Assembly: GCF_035582795.1 (NCBI RefSeq)
Contig: NC_134367.1
Coordinates: 6,124,062 to 6,188,061, forward strand
Reading direction: 5' to 3'
Origin: Mycteria americana
Taxonomy: Eukaryota; Chordata; Aves; Ciconiiformes; Ciconiidae
DNA: 64,000 nucleotides
In this document: in pieces, positions 1 to 11,412 of the stretch
How the letters are laid out: the number at the start of each line of letters is the position of its first letter
Position numbering within the stretch: the first letter of the stretch is position 1
Translations under genes and position numbers: made by a program
Notes under the pieces: generated by a model
What the model saw: only the letters and a program-made list of their open reading frames with translations
What the model was told of the DNA's origin: nothing
The model's database searches: none

Positions 1-354
1 CATATTTAAAGAATCACTGGTCTTTCTCATTAGCATCCTATAGGATTTGGTTTTCCACAACTACAGCCTCTCCATAGCCACGTTAAAAATAGGCTTGGTA
101 ATACTTTTCACATTTGTAGGCTGTCACAAACGGTTAGCAGGGAAGAAGTCATTCAAACGCACATGACTTTATAATTAAGGCACCTAACTCTTATAAAACC
201 CATTTTTCACAGAAGCAGTGACTTTTAATAAAGTGCAGTGGGGCTGTGGGGGATTCTGTGGTTTCTGTGTGCAGGCCTCGTGCGAACATTTCGACCCTCA
301 GCCCTGACCACAGAGACCACAGTCATCAGGAGGAATATTTATTTCCACTCCAGC
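1..354. other. Non-coding DNA, nothing recognised
   Basis: AT-rich sequence with no recognisable repeat, RNA gene or coding frame. Stop codons are frequent in all frames. It ends where a MIR-like SINE relic begins. Confidence 0.6.
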
Positions 355-530
355 ACTTGTCTGGTCCAGTGGACAAGCCCCTGAGCACAGAGCTGTGAGG
401 CCGAGGGCCCGGTGCCTTGCGGGAAGCTAACGGCAGTTGTTTCCCTTTGCTGGGCCTCAGTTTCTCCATCTATAAAACCGGCATGATGATTTCTTCTTCT
501 TTTGAAAGCTGACTTGAGAACGAGGGATGA
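355..530 (+). mobile_element. MIR-type CORE-SINE relic
   Basis: This is an old tRNA-derived SINE relic. The head contains a tRNA A-box-like stretch, TGGTCCAGTGGACAAG, at about 370. The core reads GGGCCTCAGTTTCTCCATCT followed by ATAAAACCGGCATGATGAT, which matches the MIR pattern of 'cctcagtttcctcatctgtaaaatggggatgataat'. The tail, GAAAGCTGACTTGAGAACGAGGGATGAA, resembles the MIR variant ending 'aaagcgctttgagatctactgatgaa' known from sauropsid genomes. Identification is from remembered family texture, not a search. Divergence is high, so the ends are approximate. Confidence 0.7.
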
Positions 531-1728
531 ACCGAGCAAGACGTTATTATTTTTTCAGATGGGGTCCCTGAGGCGTGCAGAGGTGATGGTAACACTGACG
601 AAGTTGGAGACAGAGCTGGAAATGAAGTCCGGGAGCCATCAGTCCCATTCTCATGCACGCTCCGAGGGATGAAGCTCCTTTTATTTCATGGCCTTGTGAG
701 GAATAGGATGCAGGAAATTAAAACCTGGAAATTAAACTGATGACGCTCTTTTATCCAGATCAGTAGGAAAATCACATGGATGAGAGCACTCTGGCTCTTT
801 CCATGCATGAAGTAACAGCATGCTCAAAGCCGGAAAACCCAGATACAATTAAAAGAGCCATTAGATAATCACTAGAAATGAATTTAACTTCACCGTGAAG
901 GATATTCATTTCAGTTCACCTGCTGAGCAAAGTCAGAGGAAAATATCTGATTATCAGCGTGATGACAACAGGTTATTCACACTGTAAATGAGAAGAGCAG
1001 ACGCCCGTCAGCATGAATGCCCGTCAGCATTTACCGACCTGTCAGGGCCACCGGGATCGATGTGAAGACTCCACATGGGGAGAGCACGGGATTTTTGGAG
1101 AGACACGGTCCACCTCTCGCTTGTGATGCCTGTCTGGCTGCGGGTCAGGGTGCCCCTCACCGGGACTCTGGCACCTCAATCCTTCTTGTCGCTCGGTTCA
1201 CCAACAGGTTGAATAATCCCCGCTTTTAACTAATCCTTCGTCTGCTCTTGAGTATGCAAAGTGTGACTTTTGGTGGCCATTTGAACTCTTGTTGTGGGAT
1301 CTCTGTGACAGGTAACAAGCCTTACGGCGAAGGAAAAAGCAATAGATTCATCAGTGGCACTTGCAGTCTTTTGACACTGTCTCATATTCACTTTCCTAAT
1401 CAGGTGACGGAAACATGGGTCTAGATAAAACTGCTAGAGAGCGGGGACAAGGCTGTAGATATATGCACCCAGACAGCAGTTATCAATGGCTCATTGTCAA
1501 AACAGAAAGCGGTGCTGGAAATCCAGAACACACAACCTGGGAGGACAGATTGATCGAGTTACATTTATTAGCCAAAAGAGAGAGTCTTGGTGGGATATAA
1601 CTGCCTTTGAGTACAGCAAAGGCTGTTACAAAGTGCACTGGTACAATCTATCCTCTATCCTCACTGGTAGGATAAGAAATGTCTTTTCACTGCTGCAAAG
1701 AAAAATTCAAACCAGATAGGAAAAAAAT
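531..1728. other. Non-coding DNA with a small tandem duplication
   Basis: No gene or known repeat recognised. The only local structure is a 12 bp word, GCCCGTCAGCAT, present at 1003-1014 and again at 1019-1030, giving a 16 bp period. The short open frames between 1017 and 1719 have no recognisable motif and overlap one another in different frames. Confidence 0.6.
1003..1030. repeat. Two-copy 16 bp-period tandem duplication
   Basis: GCCCGTCAGCAT occurs twice with GAAT between the copies, so the repeat unit is 16 bp. It is a short local duplication, probably from replication slippage. No function is implied. Confidence 0.8.
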
Positions 1729-1870
1729 TTATGAGGATCAAGAACATCAGTAGATTCAAGACTGTGAAATCTCCATCCTTGGGGGTCTTTAAACACAGGC
1801 TGGATAAACTTTTGCCGGGAAAAACAGGTATAAGGGACCCTGCTTAAGACAGGCAACTCTACTATAGGCT
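1729..1870 (+). mobile_element. Worn CR1 LINE 3' fragment
   Basis: The plus strand at about 1755-1812 translates to VKSPSLGVFKHRLDKLL. This matches the CR1 ORF2 C-terminal pattern (S-P-S-L-x-V-F-K-x-R-L-D) seen intact in the copy at 26674-27170. It is followed by GACCCTGCTTAAGACAGG, which corresponds to the 'gaccctgcttgagcaggg' segment of the CR1 3' untranslated region in other avian and reptile families. The usual final 'ttggactagatgatct' and octamer tail are no longer clear, so the copy is old and its 3' end is uncertain. The 5' side is truncated, as is normal for CR1. Confidence 0.72.
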
Positions 1871-4800
1871 TTCTGTGTGTGTTTGAATGATGTCCTGAAG
1901 CTTGACGTGCTTCTGGCCAGGCTTTGTGCATCGGCATCACTTGGGTATAGGCTGCTGGTAGCTCAGTGCAGCATGCAGAGCTAATCCACTCTCAGGGTGC
2001 CTAAAAAATATGAGCTGATTTTACGGCAGGCAAGACTGGGGCTTTTCTAGGAGGTACTGTGGTTGTGCAATGCTACTGAAAGGGCAGATGGGAAAAAAGT
2101 AGCAGTTAAGCCAAGTGCACAAGGCTGGGTGACGTGCAGCCCTGAGTCCGTTCTCTGTGCTTTCCCCAAGGTCATCTCAAACCAGCTCTGGAGCAAGGAC
2201 TTGTATCTGAGCTGTGTGGACACAAGGCATGAAGTGCTGGAAAAACCAAGTAGCAGGCTGCCAGATATTGCAACTGGCCCTGTGGCTGATGCCACATTCC
2301 TGACCCAGCCCCTGCCCTTTCAGCATTTGGCAGAGGAGCTGATATGGATTTCCCAAAAAGAATGATACTGACATTGGCTGGGCTGCATTAGGAAAGTAAG
2401 CTGGGTCTTTGGCTTACTGGGGCCGAGTGTAAAGCCCGGCAAAGTTAACAGCATTCACGAGTGGGAAAGTAAAATCCCCCAAAGAAACACAGGGAGGGGA
2501 GGTGGCGCAGAGATGGTTTGGGGGTTCTCAGCAAGGGCGTTACATGGGTGATCTTGGGGTTTTAGGAGTCATCTCCTAAATGTCATCTCCTGTCATCTCC
2601 AGTCATCTCCTGATGGACTGAAGTCAGTCCACTGCCTTTACACAGACACAAAACACAGAAGCCACAGAGGCTGAATCCCCGGCTGCTTAGTCTAATGTGC
2701 GACCAGCACTCCTGAACCTCGCACTGGCAGAGGGGAGCCCAGTTAGGAGGAATATGAGCCCATGCCTGCTCATCCCAGTGGGGCTCAGGGTTGGTGCCTG
2801 CAGGAATACGTTTGGGATAAGCCCAGGGGAACATAGAGGAAACATTGTGGGCTCTTATATAGCTCTTTAGTTGTGTAGTCCACTAAATAGTGAATTCCCT
2901 ACAAATACAGCACTGTCAGTTACTGGGTTCATGCATCACATAATAGGTACAATTCACTCAATTAAAAGTGCAATGTAAAATAGATTTAAATATAAAATAC
3001 ACACAAAAATGTAATTTACTTGGTCTCTGCTTCAGTGACTATATGGTAGCAGCAGACATCTTTGGGGAAGGTGCTTTGCAGGGATTAACAGCCAGGTGGG
3101 GGTTAATAGGCCACAGCTGCACTATGATCCCCAACTCCACCCCAAATTAATGATCTTCTGAGGACATATCCTTAAATTAGAGGAAATGACAGGTTTAAAT
3201 TGGCATGTGCCACACACAGTGCAGTGGCAAGCTCAACAGTTAGTATAATTTTTAATATGGCCATAGAAAACACCTTTTTATACTAATAGAATAAATCATG
3301 TTCTCAACACCTGCAGTTTACACTAGCCAATCTGTAATAACGTATTAATGCAGAGCAGTTGCACATCCTGTTACAGAGCGGCAATAAAATGGTGAGGGAC
3401 CCAAGGGTAAGGGTATTAGCTCTAGCTAGCACGACTCACTGACGGTTGTAGATCACCACTCCCCAACGGTGCAGCTCATACCTTCAGTATCACACAACAG
3501 ACCAGTAACTTATTTTCCTTCCTAGATGTCCATGGGCTTTTCTTTTTTTTCCTTCTTTCCTGCTCATGTAGACTTCAATGCAGCAAAACATTCCTGTTTA
3601 CAGTCTTCCTTTCAGAGTGTGCTCTCATTACACCAGCTATCAAGCCAGCTTCGTGCCGGATGGGTGACAGATGCTGCCTCTTCCCTTCAGGGCACCACGT
3701 GTTTCTGATCCTTGCAAATGCACCGATGGTGGCAATACCTACATCTGCAATGTAAGGGTACTTCTGAGTAGGGTTCAAGGAGAAGTAGGTGTTTGCTAAT
3801 ATCCCATTGAGAAAAAGGGATTGCTTTCTTCCCCTCAAAGGTATTCTCCCAAGCTGCCCATGGCATCAGGCAGACCTCGGTAAACTGGTTATGTGCAGGT
3901 CCCATTTCCAAGCGGTGCTCTGAAAGCAGGAGGGCTGCTTTCTTCTTTTCTTAAATAAAAACCTGAAATTCTGATTTCAGCCAGGAAGTTGGTGCTTTCA
4001 TGGGGAGGTTGTTGTAGATTTACAAATAACATCAGTCAAGAAAACTCAAATATTGCCTTATGTATGGTACCTTTACTGTTCAGCAACAAATCACAGATTT
4101 GGAGAGATTAAATCAGAGCCTGTTTTGATAGCTATGGAGGGCTTACATGTGATCACGCTTTAATGTTTTTGCTTCCTATTGTGTAGAATATAAGAATTGT
4201 GTTCAGACTGCAGAGGGAACTCTGAGCCAGTAACTGCCTTTATCAGGACTCAGTGTCTTTCTCAGGGACTAAAATCTTTGGGGTTTCCAAATCAGAAGAA
4301 ACAAATACAGCACTTGATGAAGCAGCTGCTCTGCTGCATTCATCTCCGTCTGTGCAAGAAGAAGGAAACAGGTTTTGCAAAGCGGTGGTGGTCAGTTTTT
4401 CAGTCCCAGAGCTATTGCAGCTTCCACACCGTCATCTTTTCATTTAAATTTTGGGGCCTACGGGCTTCTCATTGTCGTTATGATCATTATTATTTTAAAA
4501 AGACTGGATCCACAAATTCATTCCCATGACACAGCTACAATTAACTGATACACTGAGAGGTCTGGATGGGAGTCCAGGTCTCCAGAAACCCATTTCAGTG
4601 CCTTCACCTTCAGCATGTGTCGGTAAGGGAGGAAAAAAGCATCTGCTTTCCTTAAAAGATAAATAAGTGAATCAGTAGACGTGCCAAATCTGATGTGATG
4701 CAAAAACAATGTAATACCAAAAGGAGCAGCAGGCAGCGAGGAAAGGCAGCAAAACCCTTATTTCTAGACTTGGAGTGACATCACCAATGACGCCTTTGAC

Positions 4801-5351
4801 AAGGAAGTAAACAGGAAAAGCTGAGTTGGCTGAAAGTCTGTAAGAAACAGGGCGGGAAAAGTCCATGTTTACCACATGGAAAAGGACAGACAAAGGCAGC
4901 ACAGACCTGAAGGTTATTTTCAACATTCCCAAAAGAGGATGAGACAGAAGAGAGGGTAAAGACACAACAACACTTAAAAAAGACTTTAAACAAGTACTTA
5001 CTAGTGTTTCTTTCGGAGTGGATTTAGACTCCGGTTCCCTCTGTCTGCACAAGGCAAGGAGAGAAAGCACGGCCGGGTCATGGGTATTGCTGCAGTTGAA
5101 CACTTTGACAGGTTGTGTCTGTTTTCTTATCCCCATACCAAACTTTTGGTATCCCCAGCCTGAGAGTGCTCAGATGCATCTCTGAAGATAAACTTCCAAA
5201 GACCCATACTTCGGTTTAGTGACTCCACAATTTGACAGCTTGCCTCCTCCTGAAACACATTAGGGTTACTGTCTTCACAGTTATACAGACATTCACTGAA
5301 TTGAAACATTCCATCAGGAACTGATAGAAAGAGGGAGATTTATTGGTTCTC
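1871..5351. other. Non-coding DNA, mostly unremarkable
   Basis: No gene recognised. It holds the 10 bp tandem word array at 2568-2610, listed separately. A 154-codon minus-strand frame (4672-5136) and several frames of about 60 to 110 codons show no family motif, and they overlap frames on the other strand. A GTAAGT donor-like word on the minus strand at about 4997-5002 lies inside the 154-codon frame, but there is no supporting exon evidence. Confidence 0.55.
2568..2610. repeat. Short 10 bp tandem array (GTCATCTCCT)
   Basis: The 10-mer GTCATCTCC(T/A) occurs at 2568-2577 and, after a 4 bp gap, three times in direct tandem at 2581-2610. The copies are almost identical, so the expansion is fairly recent or is maintained. 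It is too short to be a satellite. Best called a minisatellite seed. Confidence 0.85.
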
Positions 5352-5431
5352 TAGGACCCAGTTCTGCAAGCAAGATCAATGTGAAGTCATTGATAACATG
5401 ACAGTTAATGGAGCACAGGCAGCAGGGTCCT
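5352..5431. mobile_element. Short MITE-like imperfect palindrome
   Basis: An 80 bp segment opens with AGGACCCAGTTCTGC and closes with GCAGCAGGGTCCT. The reverse complement of the close begins AGGACCCTGCTGC, so the termini form an imperfect inverted repeat. The inside reads ATCAATGTGAAGTCATTGAT, itself partly palindromic. This texture, 'gggcccaatcctgcaa ... cattgacttcaatggg', is common in old interspersed palindromic repeats of turtle and crocodilian genomes. I do not know the family name with certainty. No transposase is present. Confidence 0.4.
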
Positions 5432-6360
5432 GCATGGTATCCATGAAAAACTGGCATTATACAAAAATTAGAGAATCCAGTGCTTCTGTGCAGAACCTGT
5501 GCCTCTTATATTCCTATAACCTTAGCTACTTGACCAGAGATTTCACATATTGCTTCATCTGCTGGCTGTCAAATCAAAACTGGGGCTGCAAGATAGACTC
5601 GGTCGCCACGGCTCGTGCTGCAGAACTGGTGCTCCATACATACAGCAAGGAGCCAGCTGCCTTCTCCCACATAGAAAGCGTTAAAAAGTGTACCCTCGGA
5701 TTGGATTTCACGATTCCCACTTGACAAGGAATTCTTTCTACCACGAGAGCAACAAGATACTGACCTGGGTGAGCAGAAAACCTACACTTTGAGTTACGAA
5801 AGGGTAAAGTTCATAAAAAAATCCCCAAACATCCCACCAACGTCAAGTAAACTCCTAAGCTCTGCACCTACAGGTTACCAGTTGCTGATCTGGGAAACGC
5901 TCAGTTGGGGTTCACTACTCCTCCCACCTAAGCCTCAAGAGCTATCATTTAATTCAGTGGAAACAAGGCTTGACCTGTAATATGAGCACTTTTTTGAAAG
6001 AAAAAAATGGTACCTTCTTTTCTGAGGCAAGTTTGTATCACTACAGGATTCAAACCACAGGAGATTATTTTAACTTTTTTTCCCTATACATTGCATGCAA
6101 ATTGAGGCACTATCTCTGACCTTCCCAGCAAAGTTTAATAGTAATGTTTTTAGTATCCATAAATTTTTGGGTGTCACTTGCTAGTAAAAAGTTGGATAGG
6201 AAAAACAGGGGGAAATAGCCTATCCATATGAAAACAATAATCATGTAATATTTATTGTCTGGGATTGAAATGTTTCAAATATTCAAAGCAATAAAACGTC
6301 AGGAAAAGCTAGACTTCCTGACGTAAAAATGCCATAAATTTCTTCCTTCGTAAGACACAA
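5432..6360. other. Non-coding DNA, nothing recognised
   Basis: A 108-codon plus frame (5398-5724) begins in the MITE-like piece and shows no known domain. The rest is AT-rich unique sequence with no recognised repeat. Confidence 0.55.
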
Positions 6361-6410
6361 GGGGGGGGGGGGGGAATCAATATGATATTTTACGCGAAAG
6401 AGAGAAAGAA

Positions 6411-6441
<31 letters not shown>

Positions 6442-6515
6442 AAGGAAGAAAGAAAGAAAAGAGAGAAAGAAAGAAAGAAAGAGAAAAAGAAAGAAAGAAA
6501 GAGAGAGAAAGAAGA
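6361..6515. repeat. G14 run plus 120 bp pure-purine (GAAA/GA)n tract
   Basis: Fourteen consecutive G lie at 6361-6374. After a 21 bp spacer, positions 6396-6515 contain only A and G, as mixed GAAA, GAGA and GGAA units. A homopurine tract of this length with mirror-repeat stretches can form intramolecular triplex DNA, and G14 can form quadruplexes. It generates an artefactual S/F/L-rich minus-strand frame (6377-6664). Length is likely polymorphic and may be misassembled. Confidence 0.95.
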
Positions 6516-6841
6516 CAACCCCCCGCCACCCTTAAATGTAAGTTAAAGCAGTAGAGAGCCCCCAGAGGGCACAATCCCCTTACCTTTGGGAGGCCGAAGG
6601 AAGGAAATGGCAGCCAAGAGCACAACTCATGTATTACAAAATACAAGGACATTTCAGACACCATTTAAGGGAGCAATGAGGTATCTCTGCAGTGTCCAGC
6701 TCTGACAACTCCCTTCAACATTCAAGCGCTATAAAAATACCTGCCGCTGCCCTCAGTGCATAAACTGGGGGCTGATTCCCAGCCCTTTGAGATCTCTCCC
6801 TCTCAAACAATATTGTCTTGGACTTAAAAACAACCAACCGA

Positions 6842-6856
6842 CCCCCCCCCCCCCCC
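6842..6856. repeat. C15 homopolymer
   Basis: Fifteen consecutive C, closely followed by CCCC after AAA. It is GC-rich low complexity within AT-rich surroundings and likely length-variable. Confidence 0.95.
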
Positions 6857-8228
6857 AAACCCCCACACCTCCAGATTCAAAAATGCCTTTTTCATACAAG
6901 AGGTCAAAGATGATTTTTCTAAAACGTCACGAGGCTTCACAATCGCTTGAAGATCCACAGTGTGACATGAAACTTTGTGCAAGAGAAAAATGAGTAATAC
7001 AGACAGAAAAGAAACCTAGGGTTGCAAGCAAATTATTTTCATAAAGTAAAATCTTTATCTTTACAAGGATAAATCGACTTTCATTGCGGAGAGAGGGAGG
7101 TACCAAAACAGGGTCAAGTTTGCTTTTGGATTTGTAAAAGCAGAGCTGGTTTTTGGTATTCAGTCTTCTTGAAAAAATATGAAAAAATATATATATATTC
7201 ACTTTTATTTAATATATATGCATATACATAAATACATTTTCTATGCCTCTCCTGCTCACCTATGAATAAAGTTTTAATAAAAGCCTCTTTAAGTGCTGCA
7301 TTAATTTTGCCCTGCCTTTAGGACCACCAAAGAAACCAACTAAGATGCAAAAATCCCTTCAGAGCGCGCACCACAAATACATACCAAAGTGCAAATTAAA
7401 CAAGCCTCAACAAAATAAAAATGAATCCAGCATCATCTACAGGCCCAACTTCAACACCGGAAAAAACACATATAAAAACTAGCCGTGGCAAAAACTGGGA
7501 AGGTTTGGACTTTGGCCAAAAATTCAAAAGTTTGGCTGCTTACCCCAAATTTTATCTTCACTACCATAACATTGGGAAGACTGTAACCTGCAAGCATGGC
7601 CACACCTCCTCTCACACTCCATGGCCAAGCCTTTCCTTCTTCTCATTTAGTTTGACAGTAGTGTACATTTGATCCCGAGGTGACATTAATTTCTTACATA
7701 AGCCCCATTCCCAGACATGAGGATATAGTCCTCTGCTTCATAGACCTGTCCAAAGAGGTTTAAGGGGGGATTGGAGCATACAGCCTAACAGGTATTTAAA
7801 TTCCAGAGTCCTGGGGGAGTAATCTTCATACTGCTCCCATGAAGCCATCTGTGGATGGAGCTTTGCCCATTTCTTGGATGCTTTTGTTGCAGGGACAATA
7901 TTCACACACTCCCTCTCTTCTGGACACATCAGCAGAGCAATGTGGACTAGCTTAGCTAGCTACACCTATTCAGGTACCACAAATAAAAGTAACCCACTCA
8001 GACTCTGCTCCAAAATACATTTGCCCTTAAAATGTGAAAGGTTCTTAACCCACCAGTCAAAAACAACAGCTGCAGAAAGACAGAGAGCTGTTTACCACTG
8101 TATTGACTCTGAAACCTGACCGCATATGAGAAATAACTATTCGTAACTATATCACTGCCAAACACGAGGACAAAGTTCCGATCACCAGAGTGTGGAAATA
8201 AACGTGAAGTAACTGTCAAACAGGGGGG

Positions 8229-8244
8229 AAAAAAAAAAAAAAAA
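8229..8244. repeat. A16 homopolymer after G6
   Basis: GGGGGG runs directly into sixteen A. No transcript-derived insertion is recognisable upstream, so I call it simple sequence rather than a retrocopy tail. Confidence 0.9.
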
Positions 8245-9821
8245 GATTTTCTCAAGTGACATTTAGCTGAGTCCAGTCAGACCAAGGTTATTTTATTTTG
8301 TCTTACCTTGGAATATTCAGTGTTGCGGTTCTTGATCTTCCAGTGGAAGAATCTGTCATGTTTTTCCTCTTGGGCTTGGGTCTAATTTGCACAGTAAGGA
8401 GACAAGTGGGATGCATATGAGTTTGAGGGAGACCTCAAGGTTGACCTCAACTGTTCATTGTAGAAGTTCAAGCCCTACAGAAGCCATGTATCAATTTTGC
8501 CACCATCTCAGAGGGGATCAATAAGAGCAGCACCTTCCATGAAGAAGCTGACTTTCAAAGACACCCTTTCCCAGGTACCAGAAGCACCCCTTAATAATTG
8601 CTTCAATTTATTTCTGTTCTGTCTACACCAAATTCTGCCGACCAGTAAAAATTTAAAACTAGCAAAATGTTGATAACATTCCAAAACAGAGGAATAGAAA
8701 TTCTTTTAATAGTAAAGTAGGGACAAGGTGGCATGGAGCACACTAGACAGATCATGTCTAATTTACTGAATTCGTTTACTTAAAGCTACAAAAAAATCTG
8801 TGCATGGGCAGCAGATTTCAGCACTGATGATCAGCAGATACACAATGATCTGAGCAAGGGAGCTCAGGCAGAGAAGCTCAGCTGGAGCCTTGCTCCTACA
8901 AAAGCCTTCTTTCTCCTTCTGCAGCGATGTTTCAGATTTGTTTTCACCTAGGCTTGACACACAGTTTCTGCCATTTCATTTGCAGATCTGAAGAAATCAT
9001 GTCAGTACAAGAAAGGCAATAGTTTCTTTGTTTTTTTTTTATTTTGCAGATTAATTAAATACTTATGGAAATGAGAGCTAAACAGAACTGGTTTGAGCCA
9101 ACGTGCTTTATTGACTCTTGACTATCTGAATCCCGCTATGGCTACAGGTATCTTACACCTTCTCTTCTTCCAGGTCTAGTTATAGGCTGAAGATCAGCCA
9201 CCACGCTTCAGCTGCACTTTATTAGATTCAGACCCAGTACATTTATTAAAAGTTAACATTTTACTTTATCTTCGTCAACACCCGTCGCAGCTGTTACCCC
9301 ATTTAAGAGGGCATTTACATTTCTTCATTGTGTTTCTCCTATTATTTCTTGCAGCTCTGATGCACTAAGCAAAGGCAGGTTGGGAGGAGATCAAGGTAAG
9401 AACATTCTGGCACTGCCAAAGTAGGATTTTTCTAATGAGTACGTCCCTCATGGTGATTCCTGATGCAGAAATCCAGCAGAACGTGGAGGAGGGAAAGTGT
9501 CCCACAGTCCATGTTTTGGTGGAAATGGAACATTTATGTTTCTGCACGAGGTCATTAAGTGGCTGTGGCACATTTCAGCTGGAAGGTTTTAAAGCGTTGA
9601 GCCCTGGATTGGATCCAAGTTGAGTGATTGCATTCTTCCTCCTCGAATTCCTCTCGTAGATCCAGTTGGATACCGCTTTTGCCACTTTCTCTCCTCACCT
9701 GCGGGCTGGGTTATGTGCTTTCTGATACACCTAGCATTTTCACTGCAGAGGGAAGATGACTCAGAGCTGAGAGCATCAGTATGGATTTGGGAAAACCAGG
9801 TTTTCTGAACCATCCCAGGTT

Positions 9822-9990
9822 TCCCAACACGGGGCCAGTCATTTAGCCTTTCCGTGCCTCAGAAGAAACGGAGATAACAACACATTATTATTTCAAAGCG
9901 GTGCTGCAGGCATAAATACATGGAAGACTGTGAGGCACTCAGATATTACAGTAATCAAAGTCATACAAGTACCAAAGATTGACAGATCAC
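9822..9990 (+). mobile_element. MIR-type CORE-SINE relic
   Basis: The core is readable: CCAGTCATTTAGCCTTTCCGTGCCTCAG, then a purine-rich 'aaacggagataacaacacattattattt'. The 3' part includes GCATAAATACATGGAAGACT, GTGAGGCACTCAGATATTAC and AGTACCAAAGATTGACAGAT. These match the sauropsid MIR text 'aaatacattaaagattgtgaggcactcagatactac ... ataagtacctaagatagat' that I know from turtle and bird repeats. The tRNA-like head is missing or too worn to see. This is one of the clearest SINE calls in the window. Confidence 0.85.
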
Positions 9991-10682
9991 ATCTTCACAA
10001 AATCAGTAAGAAAATCTGCAAAGCATCTGGATGAAGACTAGTCCAGAAATGCTGGATACAGATACTGGTAGAAGACTCTCGTGCCAATATTTCTGTCTGA
10101 TAGGAATTAAGATGAATTATCAATCACAAATAGAGAAGAGAGCTATAAAATGTAAAATGAAACTGTATTATTATAATTTTAGTTCTTGATTTTCCTTATT
10201 TATCTTTCCAGCTCTCTTCCACTACTAATCTATCTTGTTTAGGAAAAATAGTATGTAAGTATAGTGGAGCTTGATTACTGAGAATGGCTATTAATGTAGT
10301 GTCTCAGAGTGCTCTCTAGACAGCTAAAAGGCTTTTAACAGTAAAATATGAAGGTTTCCTTCAAATTTGCAGTCATCTGCCTTCTAAAAGTTTGTTTCAG
10401 TTGCCAACATTTCAGTGATTTATAGAAGTCAAAGTATCTGATTTTTGTCTCCCCACAATAGATTAGAGCTATTTTTTCTTATTTTGTAAAGGCAACGTCA
10501 TCGTCTTAAGCGGAAAAAAAAAAAAGTTAAGAGCTACATTAAAGATACAGCTTTCGAAATAATTTTTTAAGGCATCTGGCCTTATTTAAACCATCAAATT
10601 TACATTCAATTCCTTCAGGGATGGCTCTGTTGCTTTGCGCTGGCTCTGTGCCCTCTGAATAAAGCCCTGGATTTAATGCATG

Positions 10683-10746
10683 CCACCGCCGCACTTCGCC
10701 AGCTGCACCGCCGCTCCGTGTAGATATATAGTAGAGGTATAAAAAG
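10683..10746 (+). promoter_or_regulatory. CpG-rich patch followed by a TATA-like word
   Basis: About 40 bp (10683-10722) carry six CpG dinucleotides in an otherwise CpG-poor region. Some 16 bp later comes TATAAAAAG at 10738-10746. The arrangement resembles a core promoter facing right, but no transcription unit can be seen downstream. It may be chance, or a small unmethylated regulatory site. Confidence 0.15.
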
Positions 10747-11066
10747 CCTGACCTTGGACAAGATGATTCACTTAGGCAAAAAAACCCCCCTGTAACAATC
10801 TAAGTTTCAACTAGAGGTTAGACTTGTGACTAATGTCACTATCTATTTATTCTTAAATTATTAGTAGAAGTGTTTATGTACTATGAAACATTCTGTATGA
10901 GCTAGACGGGAAGCTGTAAAACATTTTATGAGATCTACACTTGGCTGATGCAGAACGTTAATACAACACTAAGGTTTATCTAAATTCAAGAAGTGCCAGA
11001 AAACAGGGTTTTTTTTTCCCCCAGTGAGATCTTCATTTGACAAAGAGAAGGGTACTCTGAAAACCC

Positions 11067-11078
11067 GGGGGGGGGGGG
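11067..11078. repeat. G12 homopolymer
   Basis: ACCC then twelve G. Simple sequence, possibly quadruplex-prone and likely length-variable. Confidence 0.9.
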
Positions 11079-11277
11079 CAAATTCTGCAAGGTCCTGAGC
11101 GTCTCTGGAGAAATATGGAGCACTGTCAGCTTCTCCCGATTTCCAGACAAAGGCAAGAGCCTTTTAAAGGGCTTTATTTTCTCCGAAGAAAGCCTGAGGA
11201 AGGACAGGTCAGGAAATGAAATGAAGCCCAATTAGAAATCTGCGTCGTGCCTCCCTCACCTCTGACAATTTTCAAGC

Positions 11278-11412
11278 TGAATTATTATCCCCGTTTTGTG
11301 GATGGCTGGACTAAGGAAACCAAAAAAAAAACCTAGGTAATATAACCACACAGCAAGGCAGACATTGAACTGTGAGAAAATCTCATACTCCTTTCAATGT
11401 TATGCAGCCTTA
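11278..11412 (-). mobile_element. MIR-type CORE-SINE relic, reverse orientation
   Basis: Read on the plus strand: TGAATTATTATCCCCGTTTT, GTGGATGG, ACTAAGGAAAC, then CACACAGCAAGGCAGACATTGAACTGTGAGAA and CTCATACTCCTTTCAATG. This is the familiar reverse MIR order 'attatccccattttacagatgaggaaactgaggca ... cacacagc...ggcagag...gaac...'. An A-rich insertion (A10) interrupts the core. It is old, with approximate ends. Confidence 0.75.

Larger units (their letters stand above)
6516..9821. other. Non-coding DNA with homopolymer runs
   Basis: No gene recognised. It contains C15 at 6842-6856, an AT-rich stretch with TATATATATA at about 7187-7198, and A16 at 8229-8244. Around 7255-7330 the plus strand has AATAAAG and AATAAAAG words next to a moderately conserved-looking block. 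These could be chance polyadenylation signals. Short frames in the interval have no recognisable domains. Confidence 0.55.
9991..11277. other. Non-coding DNA with a small CpG-rich patch
   Basis: No gene recognised. A GC-rich patch at 10683-10722 is followed by a TATAAAAAG word at 10738-10746 (listed separately). G12 lies at 11067-11078. An 81-codon minus frame (10986-11231) covers the G run and has no family motif. Confidence 0.55.

Noticed and set aside
4672..5136. 154-codon minus-strand frame with an internal donor-like GTAAGT
   Set aside because: No domain. A donor inside an open frame without a matching acceptor or conserved peptide is not enough for an exon call.
6377..6664. 95-codon minus-strand frame rich in Ser, Phe and Leu
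   Set aside because: It is a translation artefact of the purine tract at 6396-6515.
7255..7330. AATAAAG and AATAAAAG words as polyadenylation signals of a transcript
   Set aside because: Such words are frequent by chance in AT-rich DNA, and no upstream exon or 3' untranslated region is recognisable.
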